DNA of 64,000 nt from Chara braunii (GCA_003427395.1 BFEA01000525.1:144311-208310), one strand, 5' to 3'. Positions 30,961 to 43,602 are shown, numbered from the stretch's first letter. Numbers and translations: made by a program. Notes: generated by a model from the letters alone, not told the origin.

Positions 30961-31942
30961 NGGCGGCGCCGGCCTTCCAGGTCCGGTAGCCCGAGGTGCA
31001 AAAATTGGGTGTTGTTAACGCCAAGGGTCTCCGCCAGATGTATAGGCCAAGTACTGGTGGTCTAAAGCAGTAGTCTCCTCCTCTCGCCCACACTTTTGTT
31101 TTTTTTTAATAATAATTGTTTTCTTTCTCTTATTCTCTCTTGGTCTGTTAAATGTCAACAAAGCAAAGAACTGCACATTCCACACGAAAATGCTCCTCTC
31201 AGTGGGATGAGTATGTGCGTACTGATCCTCCCACATCCCATCTGTTTAATATGAATGTAACAGTGTCTGGGAACTTGAACATGGAGGATGTGTTCGTGCA
31301 GGATGACGATCAGTAGGTGCCTATGAAAATTGCGACATTGTGTGTGTTCATCACGAAGGAAATAGGCACCTACCGACCACAGTTTTATTTTTGCCAAAAG
31401 ATGTGGAACATGAACGGGTCATTGGGTGCTTGCAATTTCATTACGGACGAGATGTTATTTAAATGCGGTCAGTAGGTGCCTATGAAAATTGCCATATTGC
31501 GTCTGATTAACGGGAAGGAAGTAGGCACCTACCGACTACGTTTTTATGTTCATCACGAGATGTATAATATCGGTAGGGTCATTAGGTGCCTATCAATTCG
31601 AGCACATACATTGTGTTTAGCCGCTATGTACTAGGCACCTATGGACCGAGCACCTGTTCACATCAAGGAGACAACGAGATGTGTTACAAAAACATGTATT
31701 CGAGATGTTGTGTTATTGTTTTTCAACACTTGACATATAAGAACACATACACACTCATACAGAAGAAGATATCAAAATGATATATATATATATATATATA
31801 TATATACATGTTCTGAAGGCGATAATTATCAATACTAACCGAATTTCGTATGTTGCAATTGTGTATTGAGAATGTTGTATTGGGGTACGAATGATGTTAA
31901 CAGTAATACCTGTGCACTCAGAGGTTATATATTATTGAAGAT
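30961..31942 (+). repeat. Repeat R1 second copy with three hairpins; 5' flank of the 31.9 kb gene
   Basis: R1 covers about 31030-31490. Hairpins lie at 31306-31383 and 31467-31541, with a diverged one at about 31570-31655. They use the arm version GGTC-GTAGGTGCCTA / TAGGCACCTACCGAC. A (TA)n tract follows (31777-31807), about 135 bp upstream of the next gene's ATG. Confidence 0.7.
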
Positions 31943-33601
31943 ATGTCGATCTTGTGTGAAGAAGAGGCGCGTAGTAAGGTTTTGAAGTATGCGACGTGCA
32001 ATGTGCATTACAACACGGTGAATGAACTTATCGAGATCCAAAAACGGGTTCCTGGATATTTTGGTGTGGACATCGATGTTCAAGCAACAATTGTTCGTAA
32101 CATTGAAAAAATGCAGAACGCAATAATACTTTTGGATAGTTTCTACATCTCTCCTGATGTAGAAGCAAGCACAGTCACGCATGTGAACATGTCTATTGGT
32201 AAGAGATCATACACTGTCGATTCAGTCCTCAAGTTCCTCTGCAACCCAAAAAACGTGGACAAATCTAAAAAGAAGACTGCGACTTTGTACACAACTTCAG
32301 CATACATAAAAAAGTTGCACGGGAAGGTGCAGGAAGCTGCCATGCGGGATCCGTGTGATAACAAACTGCTAAAGCCGGATATGGCGAAAGTGTTGTGTTT
32401 GGCGGAACTTCTGACCGGAGGGTATGTGACACCTAAATCAGTTGCGGATTTACCGGTGATTGTGGCAAATGGGACAGAATATGTGTTATTAGATCAAATG
32501 ATGGACCTGTTCAGATCATATGATGACGAACAAAACATGCTTCACAAATTACTTTATCCGCTAATTGAAGATGTCCTTGCTGGAGGCGATGAAGTGTTAT
32601 ACTTGTTGCCCCCATTTTCATTTCCTTTTGATGACAGTAATATTGAAGGTGGTGAATTTGACAATGCATTACGAGCGATCTGTGCAGCAGAGACTAAGGT
32701 AGACAAACAACGAAAGCGGCAAGAAGGCTGAGAAATTGTTGCCAAAGAATGCAGGGAGATTAACAAAAGGCATGTTAGTCAGACAAAACAAATTCACTTC
32801 ACAAAAAAGAAAGATGTCGTACCTGCGATAATGTTGAAACTATTTCGGATGAGGATGTCAGAGGAGGAACTGAAAGCTGAAGATGTTGTTGTTGAGTGGA
32901 CACTTTCAGAATATCCTTTTTACAGCCCTCACCAATCATGTCGTCAGGTTCCTGAACAAACACACGATCTTTCAAGTGTGTCCAATTCTGACGCAGAAGT
33001 ACAGAGCAATTGTGAGCATTCGTCTGTAGAAAGTGAGTTAAGGGAGAGTGATGATGACCAAAAGATAGAACAAGAAGTGTTTTACAACGACACATGTGTC
33101 AACATGTGCGACAACAATGAGTATGATGATGCAGATGGAGAATCAATCGATGGTTATGACCTTATCGAGCGAGATCCAAAAGACACAGACGTGGATTGGT
33201 GTAACGCTATCTTGACGTTGGCAAGACAGTTCAGGGTGCCTCACGTTGTGTTGCGTGTGGCAGACAAAAAGGCGTCATCGGGGGGTCCAACATTGTTTTT
33301 GACAATCAAATCACTCATTAGGGCATGTGACACTGGGAAGGATTTCCCTGATGGTTGGAAGTCGTGGTTTGTTTTACTCAATCGTGAGGCTGTTATGTGC
33401 ACATATGACGGTTGAGATAATAATCTCGGATGTTTGATACAAGGAGCAGTAGCACGCGCTTATGGGTACGATGTCCACCCTCGACTATGCACCACAACAG
33501 AGATTTTGTCCACAGTTTCAAGCGTGCCTGCACAACACAAAGACGATTTGCACACACACAACGTTCACAAATATTTGAAAGGGAAACGCAAATATTTTTA
33601 A
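31943..33601 (+). pseudogene. Unknown ~550-codon gene with two in-frame TGA codons
   Basis: One frame runs from ATG 31943 to TAA 33599, interrupted only by TGA at 32729 and TGA at 33413. The N-terminal ~260 residues look globular and helical (LKYATCNVHYNTVNELIEIQ; FDDSNIEGGEFDNALRAICA). A Lys-rich segment follows the first TGA, then an Asp/Glu/Ser-rich region (about 32950-33180). The end is compact and contains VPHVVLRVADKKASSGGPTL and WFVLLN. I recognise no family. It lies between hairpin clusters, 1.8 kb upstream of a transposase in the same orientation, so an accessory transposon protein is possible; that is inference. Confidence 0.55.
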
Positions 33602-34121
33602 ACCACCACAACCTTTCAGAGTGAGTGAAAACACAGGTCCGTCATTAGGGGGTTTGGACCGTGCGCTGCAAAATGAAATGTTGAGGCCCAGTAGGCCGTC
33701 ACATACGTAAGAGGTGAAAAACACTTGTACGCGAAGCAAAGACGTCGGGGAAGGGCGTGCACCAGCTTGCTCACATAAGTGTTTGGAAGAATGCATGCAC
33801 GAAGTATCGTAGCTAGTTTCATTTCTTCGTTTTGTGTGTGTGTTTTTTTTCCTTTCTGCTGCGGGGTAATTGCCCTGCCAGGGAGGCAGACCGCAATCCA
33901 CGGAGAGCTGACACTTCACGATGAAGGGAACACTTCCACATGTAATCCAGATTCTGTATCTTGGGTTGCTTTCGCTCTATTCGAGATATTCGTATCTTTT
34001 TTCTTTTTCCTTGTTCTTTTTTTTTTTTGCCCAAGTGTGATTGCAATGAGGCTGTAACGTTGGGAGGGCTTACTCTCACGTGTTCCGCAGATTCTCTATA
34101 TAGGTGCTTTCATGTGCAGAG

Positions 34122-34197
<76 letters not shown>

Positions 34198-34659
34198 ACT
34201 GCAAGGGACCTGTGACATTGGTAGGGCTTACTCTCGTGTGTATCCCAACTTTTGTATGTAGCTGATTTCAAGTGCGGATTTCTTTTTTTTTTTCTTTTTT
34301 TTTTTTCCATTGTTCTTGCTTTTTTTGTTTCTGCCGTGATTGCAGCGGGCTGTAACGGCCATCGGGAGCCTTACTCTCACTTGTACCCCGTTTTTTGTGT
34401 CTAGCTGCTTACGGGTCCCTAACGTTGTGTATGTGGGTCGTTACTTTTTTTTATTTTTCGTTTTTTTTTCTATATGCGAGGACTGCCATAAAAAAACATA
34501 TAGTGAGACTCAGTCTCCACAGAACTCGGTGCGCACTGAAATTTTGGGTTGGGAAAAACAGGATCGGAGGTAGTATTGGTCTAATTTTGGAGATTACATG
34601 AGATCAAATTTAGACATTTGAACTAATGATACAACTATTAAGGTTTAATTTCTCTCTAT

Positions 34660-34690
<31 letters not shown>

Positions 34691-35368
34691 CTCTCTCTCT
34701 TTCTCTCTCACACACACATACACACACACACACACAAACACACACACAAACTGATTTGTTTTTTAGATTCAATAATCGACCATAGGCTATAGGTGTGTAA
34801 TGTTAGTTTGATTTTGTCAATAGTTAACATATAAAAAATACGCTGAACTGATGGAGTGGCAAGTGAAATATCTTATATCTCATATCTCATCGACTTTACA
34901 CAATAGACACAAACATGTGCATGCTTTCTCCTATAATTTCTATTGCACACGGATATAGTTATGTAAAAGTTACATATTGTATTTTGAACTTTATGTATAA
35001 CAACATAATAATAAAAAGAATGTTATATTGTATTATCAAATTTTTGCATAATAGTATAATAATAAAAATAACGTTGTATGTCGAGTTTGTGTCGAATCGA
35101 GATTCTTGCTGACGTGGGAACAATGTATGACAAAAGAGAAATGAATCGTTTAATTACGGTATATTTTTTGTAGAGATCGAATGCCAAATGCTGACAAACA
35201 ACTCAATGAAAATAAAGATTGCACAAAATGAGATATCAAACGTGGTATAGATTATAGGATACATATTATCTATAAATTTGTTTGTACTTGTGTCGTTGTC
35301 TCAGGGAATCCATGTCATAATCAGTTCAATTTACTGTTTTGCTCGTCACGACATATGTGAGGGAAAAA
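33602..35368. other. 5' flank of the Plavaka-type transposase, with poly-T tracts
   Basis: It contains the direct repeat TTGCCCTGCCAGGGAGGCAG (33870 on) that recurs at 38900, three diverged GGGCTTACTCTCACGTGT units (about 34065-34390), a ~70 bp poly-T (34126-34196), a second poly-T/(TC)/(CA) block (34660-34750) and AT-rich sequence. No gene was seen. Confidence 0.5.
33870..33892 (+). repeat. Flanking direct repeat, left copy
   Basis: TTGCCCTGCCAGGGAGGCAG followed by ACC, with an internal CTGCC...GGCAG palindrome. A one-mismatch copy in the same orientation lies at 38900-38922, on the other side of the transposase. Confidence 0.7.
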
Positions 35369-38125
35369 ATGACGACAAGCAGTGGCATGACATGTGAGTG
35401 TGGTCGTCTATTCACAAGTCTGCAATCTCTAAACTTACACCGCTCGAGAGCGTGCGTTACACGTGTAATCGATTTGGTATCATCATCGGATTCTGCCGAT
35501 GAAGACGAGGATGCGTCATATAACGTACATGGAACAAACATGGAAATTATGGACATTGACCCGCAAGGAGATGTCGAACCGCAGCTGATTGCCATGGAAC
35601 CAGACAACGCAGCCGGTGGTAACAGCGATAATAATGATGAACTAAGGGAGCAAGGTGAAAATTGTACACCATTTAACACGGCACGCACAATCGCAGCATT
35701 CATAGTGTCAGCTCGAGGGGGAATCGGGTTGTCTCTCTCGGACATGGATGCAATGTTAGCAGTTATAAGACATCCCGACTTTGATCCTCGTTGGATTCCT
35801 TTTCGTAATGGTCCTGAATGTCTATTCTAGTCGAGTGCGTAGTCCGGATCTGCAGGATGGCAAGAAGTGGATCTGAGAAAGGAAGATTGGCCACAAACGG
35901 CACATGCAATAATGTGGTTCCGTGATTGGAGGACAACATTTACATCGTTGCTGAGTCATGCTCTAACATCAAAGAACGAATTGTCATTAGAAGCACTTTT
36001 GCGTACCACCAATAATGATCCCATAACTGACACCGCATCGGCATCAATGTGGTTGGACGTTCGGGTGGTATTGCGTGAGGACAAGGGTCTTGATGTACAT
36101 GGCAAACAGCGTTACGTTGTTCCATTTATTCTTTATTCTGGCAAAACTCATTTGGATGGAAGAATGAAACAAACAGCGTATCCGTTAATGATGTTCATTG
36201 TAGATAGAGCCATGGATGCAACAATAATCACGTACTTGCCAATTCTGAAGTACAGTCCAAAAGATCAAGGGTGGGCACAAAACTCGACAGCGTATAGAAA
36301 ACGGAAAAGCATCGTGTTGCACGAAGCTCTTACATTAATATTACAAACTGCCAAAGATGCGTCTCATAAAGGCATCTCTATACAGACAAAAGATTTTGGC
36401 TTGATTACAGTGCATCCTCTTTTGTTGAATTATATACAAGATTATCCCGAGAGATGTGCATTAGCAGCATTTAAGTTTCGTCGTTGCCCAACATGCACAG
36501 TTGCAACTACAGATATGAATATGTTTGCCGATTTCGATAATTGTAAGAGGCATGAATTGTCTGATAGAGTTACGTTGAATGACTTAAGAAATGATGTCGA
36601 TGTGGACACTCGTAATGTCGCAAAAACTCTTGTAAAATACTGGGGGCTACAAAGTCATATCACTGCAAATGGGTTATGCGGGTTCTACAAAGGGCCAAGA
36701 GGTGATGACCCTGTCATGGATTATCACCTTGCTCTTCAACCCGATACAATGCACACGATAGAACACGGAATATTTTTACACATGATTGACGCATTTCGTG
36801 AGGCCGCCAAACATAAGTTAAGCACTGTATCATATACGAAAATCGTAAGAGAACTTGACACACGACTACAATGTGTGAGCGAGCGTTGTGTTAAAACATA
36901 TCCCCAACTTACACTACCTGTATCGACAGGTTGTGACTTTTTCTCAAGAGAAGGTAGATTCAAGGCGAAGCAGAACCGATCAGTTATGACGATATGCATG
37001 TTTATAGTTCATAACGCAGAGCAAGGTAGATTAGGAAAAAGACTAACAAAATGTTTTTGCAAGCTTATGAAATTTTACATTCATGCTTTCATAGCAACTA
37101 CACATACGGTAGACTCACTCGACCGTTATGATGCTTTGTTGCATGATTTCATGCAAGCAATTGTTAAGAATATGGGTCCCTACCAACCGTCAAATTGAAA
37201 AATTTCAAAAATGCATGATCTAAACAAGTTTAGGTCATGTATTAAGAGATCGGGCGTGGCAGATACGTTTGCAGCTAATGTGTGAGAACATCATCACAGA
37301 AAGTTCTGCAAAAAATCATATCAGTGCTCAAACCGCAGACAGGCAGAAACCCAAATTGTGGACCATGTACGACGATCCATCGCTTTTGAAAATGAAACTT
37401 TAGCATTGCGACGTCGCAGAAGCCGAGTGAACGAAAATTGGTTATCGGTGGAAAATGCAGAAGCCACAGGAATGAATACTTTGTCCCTAAGAAACAAAGT
37501 TTCATTGCGTCTAGATTGGTTTGCCGTAGGCGATGTTGTGGTAAATATAGGTGACCATCGGACTGTTGATGCCACAACAATTCTCAAGGATATGGCTTGC
37601 AGACATGATTTCCCAGCTGCATTGTCACTATACATGAATGAGAATTTGTATGATACTCATGGGGCCGATACCGTGATTAGAACTATATCAGAACTAGCAA
37701 TAGCATGTACAAGTGATGGTAGCAACAGAGGATCCATGGTAAAAATAGCAAGAGCGACACCAAGATTTCACGGAAGGTCTGTGCACAACGACGTGGCTGT
37801 GCGAGCAGGAAATGATGATAAGTGGTACACATTAGTAGCGATGTTTTTTGTGGTTCAAGGCTGACGACATGAAGTTTCTCATTTGCTTGAGTGCGCTTAT
37901 GTACAATGGTACAAAGAAGTGCGGATAGAGAGATGTTCAGCAACAGGCTACAAGATTGTCAAATGGGAGAAGGTGGATAATCGACAACATAGCAGCGTAA
38001 TATCTATCGATACGGTTAGTGATATTGTACATATTGTTCCTTTCTTCAAAAAATCGCGCTGGGGATCAGGAAAATTTGCTACTCAAAAGGAAGATCAATT
38101 CTATGTCAACAAATATGTGCTTTGA
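35369..38125 (+). pseudogene. Plavaka-type (CACTA-related) DDE transposase, single frame with in-frame stops
   Basis: The frame starts at ATG 35369. An N-terminal zinc finger (CECGRLF...LHRSRAC; C-x-C-x12-H-x4-C) is followed by an acidic linker. The transposase core has VVPFILYSGKTHLDG, AYPLMMFI, FRRCPTCTVAT (Cys motif) and LALQPDTMHTIEHGIF. The C-terminal part has SNRRQAE, RATPRFHG and VVHIVPFF-equivalent IVHIVPFFKKSRWG, ending EDQFYVNKYVL. This order matches Plavaka transposases, best known from fungi. All pieces share one frame, broken by TAG 35828, TAG 35840, TGA 37196, TGA 37283 and TGA 37862. No frameshift was found. The family's usual Asp in S-D-K-T-H reads Gly (YSGKTHL), so a catalytic residue may be lost. 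It is not functional as assembled. Confidence 0.75.
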
Positions 38126-38372
38126 AAGCCAATTTTTTCACAAAAAGATGAACACCTCAATTTTTTTCTCTTCAACCTCGTGTTTTATATTCACAAAGGA
38201 AGTTTGTCTTCAGATAGGAGAGCGAAATATTTTTGCTCAAGGTGTTACTATTCAAGTTCTCATCTTGCCTTATAAGACGATGATACTTGTCAGAGAAACA
38301 ACGGGCTAGAAATTTTATTTTATTTTCTTCTCTTTCTCTTTGACATAGTTATATTTTCATCCTTTTCTTTTC

Positions 38373-38430
<58 letters not shown>

Positions 38431-38899
38431 TGCGCGCGCGCGCGAGACTACTTCTGCGCGCGTTTAACATGTAGACACGTGTAGTCATTTATGAAATCAC
38501 AGTTATGAACATGCAAGTCCAGAAACAGTAATGTAAAATATAGTGTGTATAGTAGTTTCACGGTGTACTACGGTTTTAGCATCAATGTGGTACAATTGAA
38601 ATAATTTGCATGTATAAAATTGAAGCAGTATTATTTTTGTTTTCATCTGTCGTATTAGTTTCTTAAACCATCAATACCTTTCTTAGTCTTCGGAGAAACG
38701 GTAATACACGCCACACCACATTTTTAAGGCAGTATCGTCCAGTTGCAAAAAATAAATTAAAAATCAAAATGATGGATATGTGTACAAACAAACGAGGTCC
38801 GGGATGACTGAGAACAAGTTGTGCTCACATTAAAACTTCCTGATACGTATGTAACGACAATAATAGCTAGTTTTAGATTTTTTTGTTTTTTTCTTTCTC

Positions 38900-38922
38900 T
38901 TGCCCTGCCAGAGAGGCAGACC
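38900..38922 (+). repeat. Flanking direct repeat, right copy
   Basis: TTGCCCTGCCAGAGAGGCAG followed by ACC. It differs by one base from the left copy at 33870 and is preceded by a similar AGCTAGTTT...TTTTT segment. Confidence 0.7.
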
Positions 38923-39529
38923 ACTTTCCACAGATTGCAGAGAACTCACACACGGAGGGTATCCAAACAAACACACTTGTGTTTTTGTATCCGCATATCA
39001 TCACGTCCACCGCGTGGTCCTTTTGTTTTTTTAATTTTTTTCATAACTGAAAGTAGTTGTCGTGATGTTCGCGCCCCTATAAAGGCCCCACCGGGGGCTA
39101 TTTTTTCGACACACATTCCACATTTTGTATCTCGCTGCAATCATGTTCATAGAGTGGTCCTTAAATTTTTTTATTTTTTTTTCAAAACTGAAAGTAGTTG
39201 CATTGATATCACTCTTTAAAACCCTCACTAAGCGTACACTATCACACAATCCAGATTCTGTATCTCCATGTTTCAAGAAATTTATATCATTGTCACAAAT
39301 ATATACACATACTAAAGTTGAAAAAAAAAAAAAATGCGACATATATGCATGAGCAGTATATGTGTGTGTGTGTGTGTGTGTGTGTTGGCGCGAAGAGGGG
39401 TTATTCCCCTACAGTCAATCAATCAATCAACAAAAAAGTCGAACTTAGCTACAGTCAAGGAAGTGAGATATAAATAAACATAGAGATAATACTGTTGAAA
39501 TAGTAATCTCGTATAACTTCTTTTGTTAT

Positions 39530-39980
39530 TAGTCGATAGGTGCATATTAATTTTTACACATCCGATGCATTTAGCGTCAAAGTAGTATGCACCTACCGAC
39601 CTTTCCTGAATGACTTTAATGACGTCTATTTTGGAAACGCTGACCTGATTCTATATTTCACTTGTGTGCGTGTTTGTGTGTGTGTGTCACTTAAATTGTA
39701 TCATTGTTTTATGTAATTGTCCTTGATACATATACACAAAGAAGTACTCGAAAAATAAAAAATGCGGCTAACGTGCATGATGTGTGTATGTTTCTCATAT
39801 GGGGGTTGGGAGTGCGACCTATCTACAACCATGAAGTCCAAAAATGTATGTATATGAAGAATATACAAAGGAAATAGTAATTTGTAAAATTTTTAAGACT
39901 GTGTTTTTTGGTCGGTAGGTGCATAGTAATTTTAGTACAATCTATGTGTTTGGCGTTAAAGTTGTATGCACCTACCGACC
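39530..39980 (+). repeat. Two isolated GGTCGGTAGGTGCATA hairpins
   Basis: Hairpins at 39530-39601 and 39911-39980, with right arms GTATGCACCTACCGACC in both. Their loop sequences (including GCGT-AAAGT-GTATG) resemble each other but differ from the 28 kb and 61 kb subfamily. Confidence 0.8.
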
Positions 39981-40227
39981 TTCCCCACGGAACACCTAAT
40001 TAAAAGCTCGGACTTCATTTTAAAAGGTTTTGTTATTTGGATGTTTCTCTGTCACAAATATATAAACACACATTAAGATGTATAATGAAAGAAGTGTTTG
40101 ATAGATTATCCAAAATGAACGATTTTTCAATAGGTTTATACAAGGGATGGTCGCGCTTGATGCATCCAGCCTTAAATCCGCCTCACCTCCCGAAATTTTT
40201 TCTTTTTTTTTTCCTCTCCCTCACACA

Positions 40228-40264
<37 letters not shown>

Positions 40265-40454
40265 ACATACACACACAAAAAAACACACACACATACACAC
40301 ACACACACACACACATACATACACATATACAAATACACAGCCACACGCACACGCTCACTTGCACTCAACCAAACAATGAGCAAAACTTCGAATCACTCTT
40401 ACATTCTGGTTTGTGCTGTCATTTTTTTACGTCCAGAACTTGAAGTCAGATAAT

Positions 40455-41755
40455 ATGTCTCAAGCTCAAGGCAGAGGAAAGAGAGCAACACGTACGAGAA
40501 ATGCATTGACGACCACATTTAAAATTCCACGACGAATGTCGTCAACCGCCGCGGGATGTGGAAACAAAGATCAAAGAAAGTTTGTTTCGGAAACGACAAT
40601 AGAGAAAATATGTACCACTTTCGACGACCAAGAAAACAAGCGAAGTTCAAAAGAGCGCATTGATATCGATCTGACAAGGCATAATGAAAAGGAAACAGTC
40701 GATCCAACATATGACTTTCGATTTCAGGGATGTGCTGGAAAAAAAGATGAAGCGATAACACGCAATATATTGGAAGAAGGAAGAAGTGCTCTTTTCGAAG
40801 ACGAGTGGTATGCAGATGCGTATGATATGTGTCCGCTCGGCAGGTATGGTTGGGGGCGCATGGGAGGACTGAGGGGATCCAGGCCAGAAACAAGAAAGAA
40901 GTATGAAGTGAACGCAGAGATGAACATTGTGAATCTGCTTCCTTGCAGTTTTGTCACTTCTATCTGAGAACGTCTAAGTCTTCACGAGATCCATGTCGCA
41001 CGTTTGAGAGATGGAAAATGGTTTCATGGAACTATAATTGATTTCGTTTTGCAGTCAAGTCGAATGGAAGCCGCATGTGTCACTGAACAAAGTCTTGTTT
41101 TATATGCTCTGAGATGTGGCATACAGTCATCAAAAACAAACAAGCAGTGGATACAAGGATTCGGGATTGCAGGCAAAGGTTCCCTGAAGGCCGAACGAAA
41201 AATTTGGTTTTTTCGTACAGGTCTAAGATTTAGGAAAGCAAAATAGTTATGGTGCCTGTTCACTACGAGAACCACTAGACATTGTTGGTGATGGTGAATG
41301 TGGGGGACTTTGTGAAGGGAATGATGAGACAGGGCAAGAAAGGAGCGAGAGTCATCCATTTTAACTCGTTACGAAGTGCTGAGCTTCCCGATTGAAATCC
41401 GTTGCGATGTTGGATTCGCGATGAGTTTTTGGTTTGCAATTCAGAAGAACGACTTTCCACATCGTCTGAGGACACAAGATTATGGAATGCATGTAAAAAA
41501 ATGTTCGGTGAAGATATGATTAATGTAGAATGTGCACAAGAAGACAACGTGGACCATTGTGAATCGCACACATGCATTTATGGACAGAAGATCATCAGAC
41601 ACTTTGTTGGGTTGACCTGTGGCGATCAGTTTACCGCAGAAGAGATTATGATCGTCATAAATGCTACAAAAGTCGACTCTTCTGTCATTTCAGAAAAAAC
41701 GGATCGAAATGATAGAATACATAGCCAAGTATATCGCACTCGAGAAAAGTTTTGA
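40455..41755 (+). pseudogene. Ulp1/SENP-type (C48) cysteine protease, decayed
   Basis: The frame from ATG 40455 has a ~170-residue basic to acidic N-terminus. After TGA 40965 it continues as the C48 entry motif VARLRDGKWFHGTIIDFVLQ (family: L-dg-W-l-D--I-f). A one-base shift in an A run near 41240 leads to IVMVPVHYENH, where the invariant Trp after His is TAG (41276). IHFNSL follows, where the catalytic Asp of the D-S-L motif is Asn. After TGA 41393 comes QEDNVDHCESHTCIYGQKII, where the catalytic Cys region normally reads Q--g-DCG--vC. So His and Cys are kept, and Asp is lost. Ulp1-like proteases are often carried by plant CACTA and MULE transposons. This one follows the transposase by 2.3 kb in the same orientation. 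Confidence 0.72.
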
Positions 41756-42961
41756 AAAATCAAAGATAGTGGTTATAGTGAAGAGACTATCTTTTGAAGA
41801 GCTGAAGGAAAATTTTGAGAATCCCTAAGTGTATACTTATGGAGATTATATCGATAAATTTTCATCGAGATTATAGAGTGACACATCATGAAGATATATT
41901 TGCATGTGATTTGCGACAAACTTATTGATCGTATTTATTTTAGTGGTAGGACAAGAGTTGTCAGTTATCGACGCAAATATCGTGATGATTGGAGCAAGGT
42001 CGATTTGAAAGTTGATAACAGTCTTCAATTTGTGAGGTAGTTGTCACAGTGTTTGTGGTCAAGTGCATCGCATTTTTTTCGAATGTTGTACTGCATATTG
42101 CCATATAAGATTGAATGACTTAGATATGGAACATACTTTTGCGTAGATGAGGAAAGTTTAATTAGGGGGTGTCGACAATCAATGTGTGACTTCTATTGTC
42201 GCTTTCTGCTAAAAGTTATTGAACATGTTCAAGATAACGACACTTTGACAAAAAATATTTGTGGTGCTTTTAATGTTCATAAATTTTAAAACTATCCATG
42301 TGAGAATAGTTTTGTACTTTGCATATTTCAAATTTAACCATTACGTTTACAACAAAATTATGTTACTGAAAAATAACTTAAGAAGGTGTTTCTGATACTT
42401 GTAATATTAAAAAATAATTTTAGAAGACATGCATAATCTGTCTTGTAAGATATATATAATTTTTATACATATATGCACAAATTTTATTTATTATTTTTAT
42501 AAAATCATTCAAATGTACATAATACATCCATAAAAACTTAGAAGGACTCGACCATAAACGGAAAGCAACAAGAAAGTATTATATTAAATCCATAATATTT
42601 CAAATTCAACAAATTCATTAAAATATGAGGCAATTTTTTTCAAACAACATGAAGTGTATATGAAGATACTTACTTTATTTCTCTGCACGCTCGATTTGCA
42701 GGGAAAACTGATAGCAGTGATGCATGCAACAAGTATATGGTTCAATCTCACAGCTGATTAAACTCTTCAGTACAGATGGCGTCGAGAAAAAAATACGAGG
42801 ATATATGTAGGAGAAGGAAAGAGCGTCATGTCAACATTGACATGCATGTGAGACAAACAAAAACTACGCAACAGGAAAGAGTTTGGAGTGAAGATGAAAT
42901 GTAGTGCGTAGGAAAAGAAGCAAATAGTGGACAAAGAAAGATGGACGATGTATATTGATCG
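41756..42961. other. AT-rich spacer
   Basis: No gene is recognisable. Short frames lack any motif. Confidence 0.5.
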
Positions 42962-43602
42962 TTGTTGAGAAAGACGTTAACACCAAGGACCAAGGAACGC
43001 AAATGTGAAGCATCTGTCATATCAACAATAACAAAAAATGTTCGTCGTAAAGAATATGTTGACATTCTGAAGGCACCCAGCAAGACAAAAAAGAAGTGTA
43101 TGAATGATGATTCTCACACACTGAGGAAGCCACATTTGAAGAAGGTGAACGATGATCAGTTTGAAAAGTTAAAAAAAACGGATCGAGATAATGAAAAAAA
43201 AAAATTCAAATCAAGACTGGGAGAAATGAAGTGAAAAAAAGAGGAGACAGTGCATACGATGAAGAAAGAAGGAAAAGTTATGCGGAGCGAAATGGTACAC
43301 AGAAGCCAAGGTATGAAGACGAAGAAGACGAGGATCAATTTTGCGAAATGGATGCAAACGATGAGCAAGCAGAGAAATCGCACGGGTCGAAGGACACACC
43401 CGACAACAAGGAGGAGTCAGAATCTGCAGCCGATTGCGATGACGAAGGAGAGGACAAAGGAGAGGACGATGATGTTGATAAAGAAGAACACATTCAGGAC
43501 GAGGATGAAGAGGATAATTGTGGAGTTATGAAGAACGTTCAATCATCCAAAAAAGGTATAGATACAATTTCACGAACCAGTGTAGTGTTCGTCAATGTAT
43601 AA
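42962..43602 (+). pseudogene. Unknown Lys-rich then acidic protein fragment with one frameshift
   Basis: The first part is Lys/Arg-rich (VRRKEYVDILKAPSKTKKK). In an A11 run at about 43193-43204 the frame shifts, and reading continues as GRNEVKKRGDSAYDEERRKS into an Asp/Glu-rich tail ending at TAA 43600. A single-base indel, real or a sequencing error, reconciles the two frames. The family is unknown. A disordered charged tail is typical of transposon accessory proteins. Confidence 0.45.

Larger units (their letters stand above)
38126..40454. other. 3' flank of the transposase; hairpins and microsatellites
   Basis: It contains (TC)n then (CG)n at 38377-38445, the right copy of the flanking direct repeat (38900-38922), a CCAGATTCTGTATCT word shared with the left flank (33949 and 39251), (GT)n at 39360-39384, two hairpins (39530-39601, 39911-39980), and (CA)n at about 40220-40330. 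No gene is seen, although a short AT-rich frame at about 38140-38310 exists. Confidence 0.5.

Noticed and set aside
31943-38125. Stop-codon recoding (TGA or TAG read as amino acids)
   Set aside because: TAG stands at an invariant Trp in the protease and probably at Gln elsewhere. TGA stands at Trp in member 1 and probably at Arg elsewhere. Mutation explains this better than a code change.
40037-40453. His/Thr-rich frames near 40.2-40.4 kb
   Set aside because: Translation of the (CA)n microsatellite.
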